Assembly: GCA_026390075.1 (NCBI GenBank)
Contig: JAPLGP010000052.1
Location: 1 to 64,000 of the forward strand
Length of the DNA stretch: 64,000 bases
DNA from: Campylobacterales bacterium
GTDB lineage: Bacteria > Campylobacterota > Campylobacteria > Campylobacterales > Sulfurimonadaceae
Reading direction: 5' to 3'
Part shown: positions 45,201-54,414 of the stretch, piece by piece
How positions within the stretch are numbered: position 1 is the stretch's first letter
Layout: the number at the start of each line of letters is the position of its first letter
Translations under genes and position numbers: made by a program
Notes under the pieces: generated by a model
Database searches by the model: none
What the model was told of the DNA's origin: nothing
The model's input: only the letters and a program-made list of their open reading frames with translations

Positions 45201-45479
45201 TTAACCTACCTTTTTCTGTACAGAACCTTTATGGCCCTTGAATGTACGAGTTGGTGCGAATTCACCTAATTTATAACCAATGTGGTTCTCTGTAACATAT
45301 ACAGGAACAAATTGGCGACCATTATGAACATTGAATGTTAAACCAACCATATCAGGTAGAACAACACTTCTACGAGACCATGTTTTAATAGGTTTTTTAT
45401 TATTATCAGCCTTAGCTTCAATAACTTTTTTCATCAAGTGATCATCTACAAATGGACCTTTTTTTACTGAACGAGCCAT
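45201..45479 (-). CDS. rpsS: 30S ribosomal protein S19
   Basis: A 92-residue protein ([18 protein letters not shown] start; signature [16 protein letters not shown]). It sits in the 30S head with S13. Confidence 0.97.
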   Translation of the reverse strand: MARSVKKGPFVDDHLMKKVIEAKADNNKKPIKTWSRRSVVLPDMVGLTFNVHNGRQFVPVYVTENHIGYKLGEFAPTRTFKGHKGSVQKKVG

Positions 45480-45481
45480 TA

Positions 45482-46327
45482 TTAACCTACCCTTTTAGCA
45501 TTTGGTTTACGGCGAGTAATAATAAGTTTATCACTTGCTTTCTTATGACGAGTTTTAGCGCCCTTCGTTGGTTTACCCCATGGAGTAACTGGATGACGAC
45601 CTGAGTTCGTTTTACCTTCACCACCACCATGCGGGTGATCAACAGGATTCATTGCTGAACCACGAGTCTGAGGACGAATTCCCATATGACGAGAACGACC
45701 AGCTTTTGCAATAACTATATTGATATACTCTTCGTTTCCAACAGTTCCAACAGTAGCTAAACACTCACCTAAAACTAAACGCATTTCAGAAGATGGCATA
45801 CGAAGTGAAACATATTTTCCATCACGACCCATAATTTGAGCTGAAGTACCAGCAGAACGAACCATTTGTCCACCCTTGCCAACTTTTAACTCAATATTAT
45901 GAACAACTGTACCAACTGGGATACTCTTTAGTTTCATAGCGTTACCAGGTTTAACATCTAAACCAGCTTCAGCAGAAGATATAACATCACCAACATTTAA
46001 ACCTTTTGGTTGAAGTATATATCTTTTGTCACCATCAATATAGCTGATAAGCGCTATACGACAGTTACGGTATGGATCATACTCGATAGCTGCAACTGTA
46101 CCGGCAATACCAAACTTATCTCTTTTGAAATCAATAATACGGTAAAGTTTTTTAGCACCCGCTTGTTTATGACGAGATGTAATACGACCATTATTGTTAC
46201 GACCTGCATGTGCTGGTAGTTTAATCAATAATGAACGAACACTTGCTTTTGCAGTAATGTCAGAATTTTCAACATTAGTGTAAAAACGACGACTTGGAGT
46301 TGTTGGTTTATAAGATTTTATTGCCAT
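45482..46327 (-). CDS. rplB: 50S ribosomal protein L2
   Basis: A 281-residue protein near the peptidyl transferase centre. The signature [14 protein letters not shown] and the conserved His are present, with [12 protein letters not shown] at the N-terminal side. It lies 1 base after rplW. Confidence 0.97.
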   Translation of the reverse strand: MAIKSYKPTTPSRRFYTNVENSDITAKASVRSLLIKLPAHAGRNNNGRITSRHKQAGAKKLYRIIDFKRDKFGIAGTVAAIEYDPYRNCRIALISYIDGDKRYILQPKGLNVGDVISSAEAGLDVKPGNAMKLKSIPVGTVVHNIELKVGKGGQMVRSAGTSAQIMGRDGKYVSLRMPSSEMRLVLGECLATVGTVGNEEYINIVIAKAGRSRHMGIRPQTRGSAMNPVDHPHGGGEGKTNSGRHPVTPWGKPTKGAKTRHKKASDKLIITRRKPNAKRVG

Positions 46328-46328
46328 A

Positions 46329-46610
46329 TTAAACCGCCAAACTTTCTATTTGTGCACCTTCTGGCAATTTAACATAAAACTTTTTAAAGTTATTCTGTTT
46401 ACCAGCTACACCACGGAATTTTTTTGTTTTTCCGCTTTGATTAAGTGAGTTAATATTTGTTGGAATAATTCCAAAATACTCACGAAAAACCTCTTTAAGA
46501 CCCATTTTTGTCATACGAGGAGAAGTTTGAACAACGATTACACCGTCTTCTTGCATAGCAAGAGTCTTCTCTGTATATATTATTGACTTTATATCTGTAA
46601 TATCTGCCAT
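46329..46610 (-). CDS. rplW: 50S ribosomal protein L23
   Basis: A 93-residue protein at the tunnel exit that docks trigger factor and SRP. The order L4-L23-L2 and the fold support the call; the sequence is divergent from E. coli as usual in this phylum. It overlaps rplD by one base. Confidence 0.95.
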   Translation of the reverse strand: MADITDIKSIIYTEKTLAMQEDGVIVVQTSPRMTKMGLKEVFREYFGIIPTNINSLNQSGKTKKFRGVAGKQNNFKKFYVKLPEGAQIESLAV

Positions 46611-47224
46611 TATTTAGCCTCGCTCACAAGACTTTCCCATACTGCTCTTTCGATCACGATTGAACGATAATTAGCAGCTAAGAAAGCGTTTAATTCATTA
46701 GACTCTATTACATAAGAAGCAGCGATATTCTCAAACGCTAAATATGTTGGTTCATCTAAAATAGACTTAACTAAAAGTACATCTCTTTGGTTAAGTTGTT
46801 TAAACATTGCGTATGCATCTTTAGTTTTACCTGATGCAATTTCAATGCTATCCATTATGAAAAGCGTGCCATTTTGTGCATGCTCATTCAAAGCAAAATG
46901 TAAAGCAAGTTTTTTTTGCTTTTTATTTACTTTTTGATCATAGTTACGATTGTTGTTTGGACCAAATGCTTGACCACCACCAACAAAAACAGGAGAACGA
47001 CGAGAACCTGCACGAGCACGCCCGCCACCTTTTTGAGCCCATGGCTTTTTACCACCGCCTCTTACGCCTGCACGAGTTAAAGCAGTTGCACTATTAGCAC
47101 GTTGTGCTGCCTGAGCTGACTTAACATACAAGTATAAGTTATGAGGATTAATTCCTGCAAAACTTTCTGGTAGAGCTAATTCAGAAGCTCTTTGCATTTT
47201 TTCATTTAGAATAATTGCACTCAT
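46610..47224 (-). CDS. rplD: 50S ribosomal protein L4
   Basis: A 204-residue protein with the loop [23 protein letters not shown]... that lines the tunnel (conserved Lys/Arg/Gly stretch). In enterobacteria it represses its own operon; that is not shown here. It overlaps rplC by one base. Confidence 0.97.
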   Translation of the reverse strand: MSAIILNEKMQRASELALPESFAGINPHNLYLYVKSAQAAQRANSATALTRAGVRGGGKKPWAQKGGGRARAGSRRSPVFVGGGQAFGPNNNRNYDQKVNKKQKKLALHFALNEHAQNGTLFIMDSIEIASGKTKDAYAMFKQLNQRDVLLVKSILDEPTYLAFENIAASYVIESNELNAFLAANYRSIVIERAVWESLVSEAK

Positions 47225-47799
47225 TATCTAGCTACCTTTAAACGACCTAAAGCACCATTAGCACCTGAAACAGAACCAGCTACAACTAAGATATTATTCT
47301 CAGCATCGTAAGAGATTATTTCATTTTTAACACTATTTTTTGTGTTACCGTATTGTCCAGGCATTTTTTTACCCTTCATTACACGACCTGGCCACTCAGC
47401 ATTACCAATTGAACCTGTTCTACGACCAAATCTATGACCGTGTTCCGCAGGACCACCACTAAAATTCCAACGCTTCATAGCACCAGTAAAACCGCGACCT
47501 TTTGTATTAAAAGACACCTGAACTACTTTTGCTTCGATTAATGGAGTTAAATCTAAATCACCAGCTTCACTATTCGCTACATCCATTGTAGCAAAACGAT
47601 TAAATTCAGAAGAAAGTGTATATTTTTTCTGCTGACCTTCAATTGCTTTATTGATTCTTTTACCACTATTGTAAGCTACAATCGCAGTACCTTCGTTCAC
47701 TTCACATACCTTAGCATCTAATACTCTTAAAAGAGTAACAGCTTTACTTGGAACTGTGATTGTACGGCTCATACCTATTTTTTCAACAATATATTCCAT
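47224..47799 (-). CDS. rplC: 50S ribosomal protein L3
   Basis: The open frame begins at 47853, but I choose the ATG at 47797-47799. It starts [14 protein letters not shown], has an AGGAG site just upstream, and does not overlap rpsJ. The 191-residue protein shows [23 protein letters not shown] and the [23 protein letters not shown] signature. Confidence 0.95.
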   Translation of the reverse strand: MEYIVEKIGMSRTITVPSKAVTLLRVLDAKVCEVNEGTAIVAYNSGKRINKAIEGQQKKYTLSSEFNRFATMDVANSEAGDLDLTPLIEAKVVQVSFNTKGRGFTGAMKRWNFSGGPAEHGHRFGRRTGSIGNAEWPGRVMKGKKMPGQYGNTKNSVKNEIISYDAENNILVVAGSVSGANGALGRLKVAR

Positions 47800-47809
47800 G
47801 ACCCTCTCC

Positions 47810-48121
47810 TTACTTATCCATAGAGCGGACTTCAACATCCACTTCAGGTGCAAGATCTAGTTTCATTAGAGAATCAACTGTTTCTGGCGTAGCAGATATA
47901 ATGTCGATAACTCTAGCGTGCATACGAATTTCAAACTGCTCACGAGAACTTTTGTTAATGTGTGGAGATTTCAATACCGTATATTTACGAATCTTTGTTG
48001 GCAAAGGTATTGGACCACGAATTACCGCGCCTGTACGCTTTACAGCCTCAACTATTGATGCAACGGATCTGTCAAGAACGCGGTGATCGTAAGCTTTTAA
48101 TTTTAAACGAATTTTTTCCAT
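47810..48121 (-). CDS. rpsJ: 30S ribosomal protein S10
   Basis: A 103-residue protein with [20 protein letters not shown] and the C-terminal [11 protein letters not shown]. It is the first gene of the S10/spc operon. In other bacteria the same protein (NusE) also works in antitermination. A well-spaced sigma-70 promoter lies about 60 bases upstream. Confidence 0.97.
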   Translation of the reverse strand: MEKIRLKLKAYDHRVLDRSVASIVEAVKRTGAVIRGPIPLPTKIRKYTVLKSPHINKSSREQFEIRMHARVIDIISATPETVDSLMKLDLAPEVDVEVRSMDK

Positions 48122-48176
48122 GTTTTTCCTTCTAAAGAACTCGTCAGGTCTAGCCTAACTATTTTAAGGGACGCGA

Positions 48177-48205
48177 ATTGTAGCAAGATTCATATCTATA
48201 TTCAA
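48177..48205 (-). promoter_or_regulatory. Sigma-70 promoter of S10 operon
   Basis: On the minus strand TTGAAT and TACAAT are separated by exactly 17 bases, about 56 bases before the rpsJ ATG. No other strong promoter was seen on this strand down to infA, so it may drive the whole 10.6-kb operon. Confidence 0.75.
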
Positions 48206-48297
48206 GGTTTTAGGGCACAAAAATAGAAATATATTAAAATATACTTCCTTTTATAAAGGAAATGATAAAATATGAAAAAGATTTTTATGGAGAAATC

Positions 48298-49362
48298 ATG
48301 GAAATATTACTTGAAGAATTTTATAAAACTGATATATATTTAGAAAAATTTCATTACAGGAAAGTATTTATTGAAGAAAAAAGTTATCAAATAAATGGAA
48401 TTACACAAAGTGGAAAAACAAAACTTATTAAAAATTACCTTTTGTCACTAAAAAAAAGTTCCTATCTTTACATAGATTGCAATGATATTAGAATTAATAT
48501 CGATGTATTAAACAAAAATCTTCCAACTTTTTGTAAAGAGAATAAAATTGATGTACTCATTCTTGACAATTACACTGACACTATAAAGTTTGCAAATGTT
48601 TCTCAACTTATCATTACTTCAGAAATTCATTATGAAATAGATTTTTTAGAAACACTTACCCTCTATCCATTAGATTATGAAGAATTTTTAGCGTATGAGC
48701 ATAAATACGATTCAAGTGCGCTCAACCATTTCTTTAAACTTGGTGGATTACCTTCTATGCACAAAGTGAATGCAGATGAGAGAAATATATATATACAAAA
48801 AACACTCAAATATGCGCTTGATGTAATGGAGTTTGACATACTCTGCTTTTGTGCAAAAATGATGTCACAAAAAATTTCTCCTTTTAGTGTTTATGAAAGA
48901 TTAAAAAATAGTCGAAAAGTTTCTAAAGATAAACTCTATAAATCCTATGAAAATTTAGTTGCTAAAAAATACATTCATCTTTTAGAGAAGAATAATCATC
49001 CAAAAGCCATTAAAAAACTCTATCTCTGCGATATCTCTTTAAAAACTGCTCTCACTGTTGATAAGCATTTTGGACGACTTTTTGAAAATATGATTTATTT
49101 AGAATTACTCAAGTCAAACAGAGAGTGTTACTACGATGATGGTATAGATTTCTATCTTCCACATGCCGAAGAGATAATTTTATGTATGCCATTTACAGAT
49201 GAGCGCGCACTTTTCAAAAAAATTGAGCAAATTGAAGGATTTATATTTCGCTATCAAATAAAAAAAATTACGATGATTACAATGAACCGTGAAGCAAAAG
49301 TATCGCATCCGCTTTCTAAAATAGAGATGATTCCCTTTGATATATGGGCTTTAGGAGATTGA
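48298..49362 (+). CDS. AAA ATPase of the DUF4143 type
   Basis: The frame is open from an ATG at 48262, but the ATG at 48298 has a better GGAG site about 9 bases upstream, while the first one lies in a hairpin (TTCCTTT/AAAGGAA). The protein (about 354 residues) has an N-terminal AAA_14-like ATPase with Walker A NGITQSGKTK and Walker B-like DVLILDN, and a C-terminal DUF4143-like domain. The family is widespread and its function is unclear. One GGCATGTGG-family word is read as Pro-His-Ala (49159). Confidence 0.75.
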   Translation: MEILLEEFYKTDIYLEKFHYRKVFIEEKSYQINGITQSGKTKLIKNYLLSLKKSSYLYIDCNDIRINIDVLNKNLPTFCKENKIDVLILDNYTDTIKFANVSQLIITSEIHYEIDFLETLTLYPLDYEEFLAYEHKYDSSALNHFFKLGGLPSMHKVNADERNIYIQKTLKYALDVMEFDILCFCAKMMSQKISPFSVYERLKNSRKVSKDKLYKSYENLVAKKYIHLLEKNNHPKAIKKLYLCDISLKTALTVDKHFGRLFENMIYLELLKSNRECYYDDGIDFYLPHAEEIILCMPFTDERALFKKIEQIEGFIFRYQIKKITMITMNREAKVSHPLSKIEMIPFDIWALGD

Positions 49363-49443
49363 TTAAAAATATTACAGCTATGAAACCAAAATGAGAATGT
49401 TTTTTGCTACAATTGTCAAAATACCAAAAAAAGGTCTAACTTC

Positions 49444-50763
49444 ATGTTTTTTTCAAACAAAAACGATAATCATAAAATAAAAGAACTAGAGGATAAAATT
49501 GTATCCCTTCAAAATGAGCTAGATTTTTACAAAGAAACAGCGAGTTTTTCTCAAGAAGAGATGCTCGTTGTTCTCGATAGTAGAGGAGAACTTTTGTTTC
49601 AAAATGAAAAAGCTTCTTCAACCATAGAACAACCTCAACTACTCGTAACAGAGCTAAAAAAAGGTAATAGCATTATTGAGTTAAATCATTGCACAGGCAA
49701 GAGCGTCTCACGCAAACTTAAAAATGGTGCAACACTTTATAGAATTACTAAAACGGATATGAGAGATACTCGTGATAGCAGTATCTTAAGTCTTCACCAA
49801 AAAGCTATAACTATGGCTTTAACAGACACACAAAAAACATTTTCACAAATGTTAGATGAATTAAAAGTTATGAAAAATGAATCTACTGCGATTGCAAGTG
49901 AATCTCAAGAGGGATTAGTGCTTATTGAGCAATCAGCGCATGCAATGGATAAATTAAGTGAACACATGGAAGAAAACATGCACGGCATGCGCTCTTTAAA
50001 TCAAAGAAGTAGTGAAATATCTACCGTTATCACCCTCATTCAAGGCATTGCAGACCAAACAAATTTACTCGCCCTCAACGCTGCAATTGAAGCAGCAAGA
50101 GCTGGTGAACATGGACGAGGCTTTGCGGTTGTAGCTGATGAAGTGAGAAAATTAGCTGAAAAAACTGCTACTGCTACAAAAGAGATCTCTTTGGTTGTCA
50201 AAGCTATGCAACAAGAGACAAATCAAGCTGAAGCAAATACTGATAATGTAAACGCACTCGTTGTTGATACAAAAGAAAAAATTGAAGATTTAACTATAAA
50301 AATTCAATCTTTTGAAGCAAATGCTTCTCGTAGTCAATACGAAGTGGAGCACATAAGCGATAAAATCTTTACATCTTTAGCAAAAATTGACCATGTTATT
50401 TATAAACATAATGTGTATGCCTTAATTTTTGGTGAAGAAAATAGCTTTAAAGCTTCCTCACATAATGACTGCCGTTTGGGACAATGGTACGGGCATGGTG
50501 TTGGCAAAGAGAACTTTTCTAAGATGCCTTCTTATCCTAAACTTGAAAGTCCACATGCCATAGTTCATGAACAAGCAAATCTTCTTGCAAACGAATGCGG
50601 TGGCGAAAAAATATTATGCTCCAAAGAGATTATAGAGCAAAGAATTCGGGCAATAGAAGTTGCGAGTGGTGATGTATTTAAGTATCTCGATGAGTTAGTA
50701 GAACAACGCGCCGAGGAAACTATGCATAAAGCTGCAAAATATTTATTCAATAAAGGAAAATAA
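49444..50763 (+). CDS. Soluble chemoreceptor with CZB zinc-binding domain
   Basis: A 439-residue methyl-accepting chemotaxis-type protein without membrane spans. An N-terminal coiled coil and PAS-like region lead to the signalling hairpin tip, [22 protein letters not shown], followed by a C-terminal CZB domain (about 330-420): His, CRLGQWY, and PHAIVHE. CZB domains bind zinc and, in known cases, sense zinc or hypochlorous acid. The receiver and hybrid kinase downstream look like partners in one operon. One word is read as Pro-His-Ala inside the CZB domain, at 50551. Confidence 0.9.
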   Translation: MFFSNKNDNHKIKELEDKIVSLQNELDFYKETASFSQEEMLVVLDSRGELLFQNEKASSTIEQPQLLVTELKKGNSIIELNHCTGKSVSRKLKNGATLYRITKTDMRDTRDSSILSLHQKAITMALTDTQKTFSQMLDELKVMKNESTAIASESQEGLVLIEQSAHAMDKLSEHMEENMHGMRSLNQRSSEISTVITLIQGIADQTNLLALNAAIEAARAGEHGRGFAVVADEVRKLAEKTATATKEISLVVKAMQQETNQAEANTDNVNALVVDTKEKIEDLTIKIQSFEANASRSQYEVEHISDKIFTSLAKIDHVIYKHNVYALIFGEENSFKASSHNDCRLGQWYGHGVGKENFSKMPSYPKLESPHAIVHEQANLLANECGGEKILCSKEIIEQRIRAIEVASGDVFKYLDELVEQRAEETMHKAAKYLFNKGK

Positions 50764-50765
50764 TT

Positions 50766-51137
50766 ATGAGTACCAAACAAGAAACGATAGTTATCATAGA
50801 TGATGAGAATGATATATTGCTGATGTTAGAAAAACATCTTACTCGTGAGGGCTATAAAGTTCAAACCTTTAATAATCCAGTAGTTGCTCTCTCTTCACTT
50901 CCAAAAGAGACAGATTTAATACTCCTAGATATTATGATGCCTCAAATGAACGGCTTAGATGCACTACCAAAACTCCTAGAAAAAAATTCAAAAAGTAAAG
51001 TACTTATGATGACAGCATATTCGACTCTTGACAAAGTTCTCAATGCGCACAGATATGGAGCGAATGACTATATAATGAAACCATTTCCTTCGCTGAGTGC
51101 GCTGAGCAAAAAAATCGAAGATGTTTTAAACAAATAA
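50766..51137 (+). CDS. Single-domain response regulator
   Basis: A 123-residue receiver with Asp55 (LLDIMMP), the acidic pair DDE near residue 12, and Lys in MKPF. It lies 2 bases after the chemoreceptor stop and 4 before the hybrid kinase, so all three are probably co-transcribed. It has no output domain and may be phosphorylated by the kinase next door or act as a CheY. Confidence 0.92.
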   Translation: MSTKQETIVIIDDENDILLMLEKHLTREGYKVQTFNNPVVALSSLPKETDLILLDIMMPQMNGLDALPKLLEKNSKSKVLMMTAYSTLDKVLNAHRYGANDYIMKPFPSLSALSKKIEDVLNK

Positions 51138-51141
51138 CCTA

Positions 51142-52707
51142 ATGCATTCACAAGAACTCTCCATTCTTTTTGTTGAAGACGATGAAACCATAAGAGTTGA
51201 AATAACAAATTTTTTAAAAAAACACTCTTTTCAAAATGTTATCGTAGCTCAAAATGGCGAAGATGGTTTACAAAAATACAATAAACATAAGCCAGATATC
51301 ATACTTACCGACTTAAGAATGCCCATCATGGATGGACTTGAAATGTCCAAAGAGATTAAATCCATAGATGCAAATATTCCCATACTTTTAATCACCTCTT
51401 TATTTGAAAAAGAGGTAACAGAAGCCGCTGTTGATATAGGAATAGATGGATATTTATTTAAGCCTATCTCTCTTGTCAGACTTGAGATGATTTTAGACAA
51501 ATATATTAGTCGTATTTTGTTACAAAAAAAGTTTCAAAACGAGCACAAACTTTTAGAAGAGTACAAAGGTGCTATAGATGTAAGTGCCTCTGTAAGTAAA
51601 ACGGACACGCAAGGTATTATTACTTATGTCAATGATTCATTTTGCAAGATGTCAGGGTACTCTAAAGAGGAGCTTATAGGGAAAAAACATAGTCTTGTTA
51701 AACATCCTGATACAGAATCAAAAACTTATTTAGACATGTGGAAAACTATAATAAATAAAAAAGTATGGCAAGGCAGAATGAAAAATCTCAAAAAAAATGG
51801 CGAAACATACTACGAATATTCTGTGATTGTTCCTATTTTAGACGAAGAAAATGAAATACAAGAGTACATTGCTCTCAGACAAGACATAACAGACTTATAT
51901 CAACAAGAGCAATATTTAAAAAATCGCATTGATGAAGAAGTGAAAAAGAATCTTCTTGAAGAAAAGTTTTCCATTATTGGCAGAATGGCAGCGGGAATAA
52001 CACATGAGATAAATACGCCTCTCACCTACATACGAGGTAATTTAGAACTTATGATACAAGATATAAAAAACCTCGATGATGCTATAGAACAAAAAGATTA
52101 TCTCTTAGAAGATAGCAAAATTGCACTTGAGGGTGTAAATCGAATTGCCTCTATTGTAGAGTCTATGCGGGAGATGGCATCGCAAACAAAAGAAATTTCA
52201 AAACCAAATAATGTTTACGCATCTTTAATCACTGCACTCACGCTCTCATACAACAAAGCCAAACAAATATCTCAAATACGCATTCAAAATGAACCTTTTT
52301 TTATAGGAATGGATAAAGAAAAGTTTAGTTTTATAGTCGATTTTCAAAAACAAAGAATGGAACAAGTTTTAATTATCATCATAAATAATGCACTTGATGC
52401 ACTCAAACATAAAGATGATTTTAATTCAAGACTTCTTGACATAACCATTGAAAATAGATCCGAATGTATTCTTCTCAGGTTTAAAGATAATGGCGGTGGC
52501 ATAAATGAAGATATTTTACCTAAAATTTTTGATCCATTTCAAAGTTCTAAAGAAGAAGGCGGAATGGGCATAGGTCTCAATGTCGCCAAACGAATTATTG
52601 ATGACCATGGTGGAAAAATCATTCCATCCAACTACGAAAATGGTGCACTTTTTGAAGTGTATCTTCCAAAAATTACTCAAGAAAACAAAAAATGCTCTGC
52701 GGAATAG
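51142..52707 (+). CDS. Hybrid histidine kinase: receiver-PAS-HisKA-HATPase
   Basis: A 521-residue soluble protein. It has an N-terminal receiver (Asp57 in ILTDLRMP), a PAS domain (about 140-260), a kinase dimer helix with the phospho-His in GITHEINTPL (about residue 285), and a C-terminal ATPase with N box INNALDAL, G1 DNGGG and G2 GMGIGL. The receiver comes first, so it is likely an input switch rather than an output. No sensor membrane part is present. The stop region overlaps the rnhB start by 16 bases. Confidence 0.92.
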   Translation: MHSQELSILFVEDDETIRVEITNFLKKHSFQNVIVAQNGEDGLQKYNKHKPDIILTDLRMPIMDGLEMSKEIKSIDANIPILLITSLFEKEVTEAAVDIGIDGYLFKPISLVRLEMILDKYISRILLQKKFQNEHKLLEEYKGAIDVSASVSKTDTQGIITYVNDSFCKMSGYSKEELIGKKHSLVKHPDTESKTYLDMWKTIINKKVWQGRMKNLKKNGETYYEYSVIVPILDEENEIQEYIALRQDITDLYQQEQYLKNRIDEEVKKNLLEEKFSIIGRMAAGITHEINTPLTYIRGNLELMIQDIKNLDDAIEQKDYLLEDSKIALEGVNRIASIVESMREMASQTKEISKPNNVYASLITALTLSYNKAKQISQIRIQNEPFFIGMDKEKFSFIVDFQKQRMEQVLIIIINNALDALKHKDDFNSRLLDITIENRSECILLRFKDNGGGINEDILPKIFDPFQSSKEEGGMGIGLNVAKRIIDDHGGKIIPSNYENGALFEVYLPKITQENKKCSAE

Positions 52708-53270
52708 ATGAAGCTGGAAGAGGGCCTCTAGCTGGTGATTTGGTTATGGCGGGGTGTATTTTAAGCTCTCATATCGAAGGCTTAAATGATTCAAAAAAAT
52801 TAAGCGAGAAAAAAAGAGAATCTCTCTACGAACTTATTATCAAAGATTCTCAGTACCACATAGTAAAATTTTCTGCACAAGATATTGACACCCACGGTAT
52901 TTCCACATGCCTAAGACGAGGGCTTGAAGAGATTATGAAAAACTTGGCACCCCAAGGGCATTTGTCGCTTCGCTCGGGCACATGTGTAAGATATCTTTTT
53001 GATGGAAATACAACCTTTGGTGTCAAAGGTTTAGAGACAATGGTAAAAGCGGATGCAACTGTGCCAGAAGTAAGTGCCGCATCTATTTTAGCAAAAGTAA
53101 CCCACGACAGAGACATAGTTACAATGTCAAAAATATATCCTCAGTATGAGTTTGAAAGACATAAAGGCTATGGCACAGCTCGGCATGTGGAACTGATAAA
53201 AAAATATGGATACTGCGAAATACACAGAAAAAGTTATAAACTCAAAGCGCTTGAAGCAACACTTTTTTAA
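52692..53270 (+). CDS. rnhB: Ribonuclease HII
   Basis: A 192-residue enzyme that cuts RNA in RNA-DNA hybrids and removes single ribonucleotides. The metal-binding DEAGRG is at the start (MLCGIDEAGRG), with the third Asp in FDGN and the fourth after KADA. Between EIMKNL and YLFDGN there are about ten more residues than I expect (APQGHLSLRSGTCVR); the DNA there contains CGCTTCGCTCG, as in the MITE-like repeat. It overlaps the kinase gene by 16 bases. Two GGCATGTGG-family words lie in it. Confidence 0.93.
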   Translation: MLCGIDEAGRGPLAGDLVMAGCILSSHIEGLNDSKKLSEKKRESLYELIIKDSQYHIVKFSAQDIDTHGISTCLRRGLEEIMKNLAPQGHLSLRSGTCVRYLFDGNTTFGVKGLETMVKADATVPEVSAASILAKVTHDRDIVTMSKIYPQYEFERHKGYGTARHVELIKKYGYCEIHRKSYKLKALEATLF

Positions 53271-53282
53271 AATGTAAAACTT

Positions 53283-54308
53283 TTAGTGCCACACGCCCTC
53301 AAGTTGATAACCACAATGTGGACAAATTCCATTGTTGTCAAGATGATTCATAACGAATTGACCGATGTTTCCACTTCTATCGATTACTCTCTCTTTACAG
53401 CTTGGACAGTAGGTTGATTCGTAATCGTTATCGTCAATATTCCCGACATAAACATATTTTAAACCTTCCTCTTTGGCAATTTTATAAGCCCTATGAAGCG
53501 TAGAAATTGTCGTTCTCGGAGCATCAAGCATCTTGTACATTGGATGAAAAGCGGAAAGATGCCACGGTATAGCGCTATCAAGAGAAGTTATAAATTTTGC
53601 AATCCCTCTTATTTCCTCATCCGAATCATTTTTCCCTTCTATGAGCAGAGTCGTTATCTCTATCCAAATTCCTTTTTCATAAGCATGCTTCACAGCCTCA
53701 AGAACTGGCTTTAACCTCGCCCCGCATATCTCTTTGTAAAATGTATCACTGAAAGATTTAATGTCAATATTCATTCCATTCACATAGGGAGCGAGCAAAT
53801 CTATAGCCTTTTTTGTCTCATACCCGCTTGTAACATAGATATTTTTTAACCCCTGTTCATGTGCAAATTTAGCAGTGTCATAGGTGTATTCAAAAAAAAC
53901 AACAGGTTCGTTGTAAGTATAAGCAATAGAATCACAGCCATGATAAAATGCTAAATCAACAATATGTTTTGGTGGATAGTGTTGCCCTTTTATTTCATGG
54001 TTATGTTCTTGCGGGTATTGTGATATATCGTAGTTTTGGCAAAATTTACAGGAGAAGCTACAGCCAACTGTTCCAACTGAAAATGCCTTACTTTTTGGAA
54101 GAAAATGAAACATCGGCTTTTTTTCTATGGGATCAACATTGACAGCTGCGGCAAATCCATATACAAGTAATTTAAGCTCTCCACCCTCCACTCTTCTTAC
54201 GCTACAGATTCCATATTCACCCTCTTCAAGCGAACAAGCTTGCGCACAAGCCTGACATAAAATTTTTCCGCTTGAGAGTTTTTTACTTAACCATGCTGCC
54301 TGTTTCAT
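53283..54308 (-). CDS. amrS: AmmeMemoRadiSam-system radical SAM protein
   Basis: A 341-residue radical SAM enzyme with cluster motif CSFSCKFC at 83-90, an N-terminal Cys group (CQAC, C25, C35) and a C-terminal zinc-like set (CPSC, CPHC). This matches AmrS of the AmmeMemoRadiSam system, a widespread group whose chemistry is poorly known. The MEMO1-like partner is not adjacent here. It is convergent with rnhB. Confidence 0.9.
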   Translation of the reverse strand: MKQAAWLSKKLSSGKILCQACAQACSLEEGEYGICSVRRVEGGELKLLVYGFAAAVNVDPIEKKPMFHFLPKSKAFSVGTVGCSFSCKFCQNYDISQYPQEHNHEIKGQHYPPKHIVDLAFYHGCDSIAYTYNEPVVFFEYTYDTAKFAHEQGLKNIYVTSGYETKKAIDLLAPYVNGMNIDIKSFSDTFYKEICGARLKPVLEAVKHAYEKGIWIEITTLLIEGKNDSDEEIRGIAKFITSLDSAIPWHLSAFHPMYKMLDAPRTTISTLHRAYKIAKEEGLKYVYVGNIDDNDYESTYCPSCKERVIDRSGNIGQFVMNHLDNNGICPHCGYQLEGVWH

Positions 54309-54414
54309 TTTGTTGCCTTTGGTATAAAATAAAATCTTGCTATGATTATAACCACAAAATCAAGAGTATTATTTGCAATATTAAAGCTTGTATATTAAAT
54401 GAAAACTATCTTAT

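Noticed and set aside
47800-47853. Long N-terminus of L3
   Set aside because: It overlaps rpsJ and has no L3 features; the ATG at 47799 has AGGAG and the family start.
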